From: an uncultured Bacteroidales bacterium
Lineage (GTDB): Bacteria; Bacteroidota; Bacteroidia; Bacteroidales; P3
Assembly (NCBI GenBank): GCA_944321735.1
Contig: CALUMK010000002.1
Coordinates: forward strand, 62,001 to 126,000
Reading direction: 5' to 3'
DNA length: 64,000 nt
Shown here: positions 60,548-64,000 of the stretch, piece by piece
Layout: every line of letters starts with the position of its first letter
How positions within the stretch are numbered: position 1 is the first letter of the stretch
The notes under the pieces: generated by a model
Seen by the model: only the letters and a program-made list of their open reading frames with translations
What the model was told of the DNA's origin: nothing
The model's database searches: none
Translations under genes and position numbers: made by a program

Positions 60548-62131
60548 ATGATGAAAAGCAGGTACACAGGCGGTTCACTCCGTTTTTTTATTTCTTTTTT
60601 CATAGCCGTTCTCTTGGCGAATTTAACCCTCTGTTTTCCTCGGGTGGCCGCCTGTTTTTTCTTTGATGAAACGGGGAACATTTCCTATGGTTCTATGCTT
60701 TCTGAAGCACGTTTGAATGCCGGGTCGATGCCTTCCGTCTCAAGAGGCTGTTGGGTAGATTCTCTTTCGGGTCTATCCGTCAGGACATCTGCCCCTGATA
60801 CGGTTTTGCCGGGAACCCAGAGGAAAACTTCTTCCATTGAGGGAGCCGCGCTGGCAGAAGGATCGTCGGATGAGACATTCTCCGTTCGAGTATGGAGTCT
60901 TCAGGATTGCATTGATTATGCCCGGGAGAACAATCTGCAGGTTCTTTCCGCGCGGCTTGACTTGCAGAGTTCCGAAGTCCAGTTGAAGAGTGCCAAGGCT
61001 TCCCGTTGGCCATCGCTCAGTTTCAGTTCTTCGCAGGGTTTTACGAGTGGAAACAAGTATAACGACAACGGGGAGTTTGTTACCGAATCCCAATATACCG
61101 GTACTTATTCGCTTAGCACGAATATGACATTGTACAATGGAGGCCGGATTCATAACACCATCAAGCAGCAAGAGGTCTTGACCCAGGCTAACAGCCTGTT
61201 GGTAGAGAAGGCACGCAACGATATCGAGCTTTCTGTCACGGCGGCGTTTTTGGAGGTCTTGTATGCGATGGAGAGCCTTCAGGCCGATTCGGCAGTGCTG
61301 GAAAGTTCCATGGCTCAGCTAAGGCAAGCGGAGGCTCGTTATCGGGCAGGGGCGGTTAGCCAAAGCGAATACGCCCAGATTGCAGCTCAGTATGAAACAG
61401 ACAATTACAATTATGTGGTATCGGAAGCCAATGTGGAGACCCGCTTGTTGGAGCTGAAGCAGCTGTTGGAACTGGGCTTGGATGAACGGCTGGAAGTGGA
61501 AACTCCCGATACGGAGTCCTTTGATCTTTTGCAGGAATTGCCCGGGGTGGGAATCGTTTATGAGGCTGCTTTGTCTTTGATGCCTGAAATCAAGGCGTCC
61601 GAGTTGCAGATACAGGCATCAGGTTATGCTGAAAAGGTAGCCAGAGCCGAGATGATCCCCTCCTTGTCGTTCAGCGCGGCGGTGGGAACCGGGTACTATA
61701 CTTCGGCTCAGTTCGCTTTTTTGAACCAATTGGGGCGAAACCTGAACGAGAACATCAACGTGGGCATTAGCATCCCGATTTATCAAAGGCGGCAGGCAAA
61801 GTCCTCGATAGAAACGGCCAAACTCAATACTCGGCAGGCGCAGATTGATTTGCAAAGCACGCAAAAATCCTTGTTGAAGGAGGTGGAGCAGGCTTGGCAG
61901 GATGCACGTTCGGCCCAGTCCCGGTATATGGCGGCGGTTCGGAATCATGAAGCTTCCAAGTTGAGTTACGATTTGGCATTGAAAGAGTACGAAGTCGGGG
62001 AAAATACGTTTGTGGATGTGTTGAGCGAGAAATCCACTTACTTGGCGGCGGTAGAGGAGATGCTGAAGGCCAAATACCAGACCGTGCTGGCCTTGCGTTT
62101 GTTGGCATTCTATATGGGGAGCGAGGCTTGA
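60548..62131 (+). CDS. TolC-family outer-membrane efflux protein
   Basis: This 527-residue protein has a signal peptide (FFISFFIAVLLANLTLCF) and a Ser-rich segment of about 85 residues. TolC repeats begin at VWSLQDCIDYARENNLQVLS (about residue 117), then two coiled-coil halves with internal homology. It forms the outer-membrane channel of a tripartite pump with the adaptor and ABC proteins encoded downstream. The frame is open from 60392, but the two promoters lie within that stretch. ATG 60548 (or 60551) begins the signal peptide. Substrates are unknown. Confidence 0.9.
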   Translation: MMKSRYTGGSLRFFISFFIAVLLANLTLCFPRVAACFFFDETGNISYGSMLSEARLNAGSMPSVSRGCWVDSLSGLSVRTSAPDTVLPGTQRKTSSIEGAALAEGSSDETFSVRVWSLQDCIDYARENNLQVLSARLDLQSSEVQLKSAKASRWPSLSFSSSQGFTSGNKYNDNGEFVTESQYTGTYSLSTNMTLYNGGRIHNTIKQQEVLTQANSLLVEKARNDIELSVTAAFLEVLYAMESLQADSAVLESSMAQLRQAEARYRAGAVSQSEYAQIAAQYETDNYNYVVSEANVETRLLELKQLLELGLDERLEVETPDTESFDLLQELPGVGIVYEAALSLMPEIKASELQIQASGYAEKVARAEMIPSLSFSAAVGTGYYTSAQFAFLNQLGRNLNENINVGISIPIYQRRQAKSSIETAKLNTRQAQIDLQSTQKSLLKEVEQAWQDARSAQSRYMAAVRNHEASKLSYDLALKEYEVGENTFVDVLSEKSTYLAAVEEMLKAKYQTVLALRLLAFYMGSEA

Positions 62132-62178
62132 GTTGTTGGAACGGGAAATCTGCGCATAAGCTTTGAAAAAATAAAATC

Positions 62179-63516
62179 ATGACAAGGAAAAAGAAAACCA
62201 TATTATGGGTTCTGCTGGCCTTTGCCGTATTGGCTGTGGCGGCTTGGCTTCTTGTTCGTTTTACGGCCGCCAAGCCCGAGGCAGGTATCCTGACCGAGAC
62301 CCTTTCCCGGGGCGATATGGAGAACAGCGTGACCGCAACGGGAACAGTAGAACCTTTGGAACAGGTGGAAGTGGGAACTCAGGTGTCGGGCATCATTGCC
62401 AAGATTTACGTGGATTATAATTCGCAAGTCAAAGAGGGGCAGATTATTGCGGAACTGGACAAGGATGTGCTGGAAACCGAGCTGGCTTCGGCCAAACTTT
62501 CAGTGGAGTCGAACAAGAACGAATACGAGTACCAGCAGAAGAACTACAACCGTACCAAGAGCCTGTACGAACAGTCTTTGGTCAGCGAGAGCGAGTACGA
62601 GACTGCCGAGTACAACTACAACAAGGCGAAGATAGCCTACCAGCAGGCAGTGGCGCAGGAGGACAAGGCGCGGACAAACTTAGGGTATGCCACGATTTAT
62701 TCGCCGATTGACGGCGTGGTGATTTCACGCGCCGTAGAGGAAGGGCAGACCGTGGCTTCGAGCTATAGCACGCCGACCTTGTTCACGATTGCCAACGATT
62801 TGCGGAAGGTGCAGGTAGTGGCCGATGTGGACGAGGCGGACATAGGCTCGGTGCACGAGGGAGCCGAAGTGTCATTTTCGGTGGATGCCTATCCGGGCGA
62901 AATTTTCGAAGGGGAGGTGAACCAGGTGAGGATGGAAGCCATCACGACAAACAATGTGGTGACGTACGAGGTGGTAATCCATGCCGATAACCCGGATTTG
63001 AAATTGAAGCCGGGTCTGACGGCCAATATCAGCATCTATTCGATGAGGCGCAGCGGGGTGCTTCGTCTGCCGGTCAAGGCGGTGCGCTTCAAGCCGGAGG
63101 GCGATGCCGTTCCGGGAATGAAACCGGAGGGTGCCGGGATTGAAGGGAACATGCCGCCGAAGCCTTCGATGCCGGAGGGTGATTTTCCGGGGTCGATGCC
63201 GGATGGACCGATGCCGGAAGGTATCGAATTTCCGAAGCCGGGAGTTGTAGGGAGCAATGTCTCTTTGTCCGGCGAGGAGCAGGAGGTGTTGGTATTCGTA
63301 TGGAAGAAGGACAGTTCCGGACAAGGAAGACCTGTGCCGCGCAAGGTGAAGATCGGGGTTACCGACCGGATTTATTATGAAGTGATAGAGGGGCTTTCGG
63401 AAGGGGATGAAGTTTGCGTGGGAGTGGCTTCGGGAGCAGAGGAAATCATGATGCCGTCTGGAGAAAGGAGTCCGTTCATGCCGGGGCCTCCGGGGCGGAA
63501 TAACAAAAAGAAGTAG
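62179..63516 (+). CDS. Periplasmic adaptor (membrane fusion) protein, MacA type
   Basis: This 445-residue protein has an N-terminal membrane anchor (ILWVLLAFAVLAVAAWLLV), a lipoyl-like half motif (ATGTVEPLEQVEVGTQVSG), an alpha-helical hairpin (about residues 95-160), a second lipoyl half (YATIYSPIDGVVISRAVEEG) and beta-barrel domains. It links the ABC permease to TolC. Odd is an insertion at about 315-355 rich in Pro, Gly, Met and acidic residues (KPSMPEGDFPGSMPDG), with a similar Pro/Gly tail at the C terminus. It starts 47 nt after the TolC gene. Confidence 0.92.
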   Translation: MTRKKKTILWVLLAFAVLAVAAWLLVRFTAAKPEAGILTETLSRGDMENSVTATGTVEPLEQVEVGTQVSGIIAKIYVDYNSQVKEGQIIAELDKDVLETELASAKLSVESNKNEYEYQQKNYNRTKSLYEQSLVSESEYETAEYNYNKAKIAYQQAVAQEDKARTNLGYATIYSPIDGVVISRAVEEGQTVASSYSTPTLFTIANDLRKVQVVADVDEADIGSVHEGAEVSFSVDAYPGEIFEGEVNQVRMEAITTNNVVTYEVVIHADNPDLKLKPGLTANISIYSMRRSGVLRLPVKAVRFKPEGDAVPGMKPEGAGIEGNMPPKPSMPEGDFPGSMPDGPMPEGIEFPKPGVVGSNVSLSGEEQEVLVFVWKKDSSGQGRPVPRKVKIGVTDRIYYEVIEGLSEGDEVCVGVASGAEEIMMPSGERSPFMPGPPGRNNKKK

Positions 63517-63521
63517 GAGCG

Positions 63522-64000
63522 ATGGAAACGGGCGAGATGAAGTCGGCCTTGCCGGATTTCGGGGCGATTCGGGGCGATTCGGCGGCATTGGGTCGGAAAA
63601 TTCCGGATTCGGCAAAGAAAATCATCGAGGTAGAGGAATTGCGCCGGGACTTCCAGGTGGGAGACGAGACGGTTCATGCCTTGCGGGGTATCAGTTTCGA
63701 TATACGGGAAGGGGAGTTTGTGACCATCATGGGAACCAGCGGTTCGGGAAAGAGTACCTTGCTGAATATTTTGGGATGCTTGGATACGCCTACTTCGGGC
63801 GAATACCGTTTGGACGGGATTCCGGTCCGCAGCATGGACAAGAACCGCCGGGCGGAGATACGCAACCGGAAGATAGGTTTTGTGTTTCAGTCTTATAATC
63901 TGTTGCCAAAGACTACGGCTTTGGAAAATGTGGAACTGCCTTTGCTGTACAATCCGGCGGTGGGTGCCGAAGAACGCAGGCTTCGTTCGTTGGAGGCTTT
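63522..64000 (+). CDS. ABC transporter ATP-binding protein (MacB/LolD type), partial
   Basis: The gene runs off the right edge after 159 codons. ATG 63522 follows TAGGAG and begins 5 nt after the adaptor stop. The frame is open to the end. The Walker A motif GTSGSGKST spans residues 71-79, followed by the Q-loop region FVFQSYNLLPKTTALENV. The signature motif lies beyond the window. About 33 residues precede the ABC domain (which begins IIEVEELRRDF). This extension includes a tandem GGGGCGATTC repeat in the DNA. It should energise the efflux pump with a permease encoded further right. Confidence 0.88.
   Translation, partial: METGEMKSALPDFGAIRGDSAALGRKIPDSAKKIIEVEELRRDFQVGDETVHALRGISFDIREGEFVTIMGTSGSGKSTLLNILGCLDTPTSGEYRLDGIPVRSMDKNRRAEIRNRKIGFVFQSYNLLPKTTALENVELPLLYNPAVGAEERRLRSLEA

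Noticed and set aside
1-64000. CRISPR arrays, tRNA or rRNA genes
   Set aside because: No regularly spaced repeats, no tRNA T-arm signatures with cloverleaf context, and no rRNA-like segments were seen. A covariance-model scan would settle it.

Overview
The window looks like chromosomal DNA from a Bacteroidota, most likely order Bacteroidales, of moderate GC content. The grounds are promoters of the Bacteroidetes type (-7 box TAnnTTTG or TAnnTTCG, with a -33 TTG or TTTG about 20 bp upstream). There are also type IX secretion (T9SS) cargo proteins with C-terminal sorting domains, the block nadK-porG-uppS-bamA-skp, a cobalamin-dependent ribonucleotide reductase, and methylmalonyl-CoA carboxyltransferase subunits. 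I cannot name the genus. I see no rRNA, tRNA, CRISPR array, intact insertion sequence or prophage.

Layout. 1-6.3 kb: a membrane-anchored hypothetical, greA with an unusual leader, a HIT hydrolase, the leftward operon queA-ispD-ruvC, and leftward lpxD-truB. 6.3-12 kb: rbfA, an FtsX/LolC-type permease, cysS, a membrane zinc peptidase and ilvE, with two repeat-rich gaps. 12-16 kb: an unknown lipoprotein, a biotin carrier protein and mmdA. 16-25.5 kb: a lone tyrosine recombinase followed by an envelope-polysaccharide module (WecA/TagO-like transferase, Wza-like lipoprotein, Wzc-like tyrosine kinase, CpsB-like phosphatase, a double-barrel OmpA protein), then a VanZ-like gene. 25.5-34.3 kb: three tandem T9SS cargo proteins (jelly-roll adhesin, thioredoxin/Omp28-like protein, subtilisin) facing a TPR-LuxR membrane regulator. 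34.4-37.8 kb: a secreted C69 dipeptidase and two small conserved genes. 37.8-47.7 kb: nadK, porG, uppS, bamA, three skp/ompH paralogues, galE and a RecD-like helicase. 47.8-54 kb: nspC, nrdJ and glyA. 54-64 kb: a secreted nuclease/phosphatase, a small lipoprotein, a C_GCAxxG_C_C protein, a LysO-type exporter, a YigZ-family protein, ribD, and a TolC-adaptor-ABC efflux operon cut by the window edge.

How the parts relate. Much of the window serves the cell envelope: lipid A acylation (lpxD), undecaprenyl phosphate (uppS), outer-membrane protein assembly (bamA and three Skp-like chaperones), lipoprotein sorting (LolC-like), polysaccharide export, and T9SS (porG) with its substrates. Many genes carry recognisable promoters and strong hairpin terminators, and several promoters force a later start codon than the longest reading frame.

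The least expected content is non-coding. (1) A family of self-complementary elements sits directly against the stop codons of three unrelated genes, in the same orientation relative to each gene, sharing a core hairpin GTCACGTAC-4nt-GTACGCTCC. (2) Two 197-bp elements have 21-bp terminal inverted repeats. (3) The greA leader holds a promoter followed by two terminator-like hairpins. I did not find a clearly new multi-gene defence or metabolic system.
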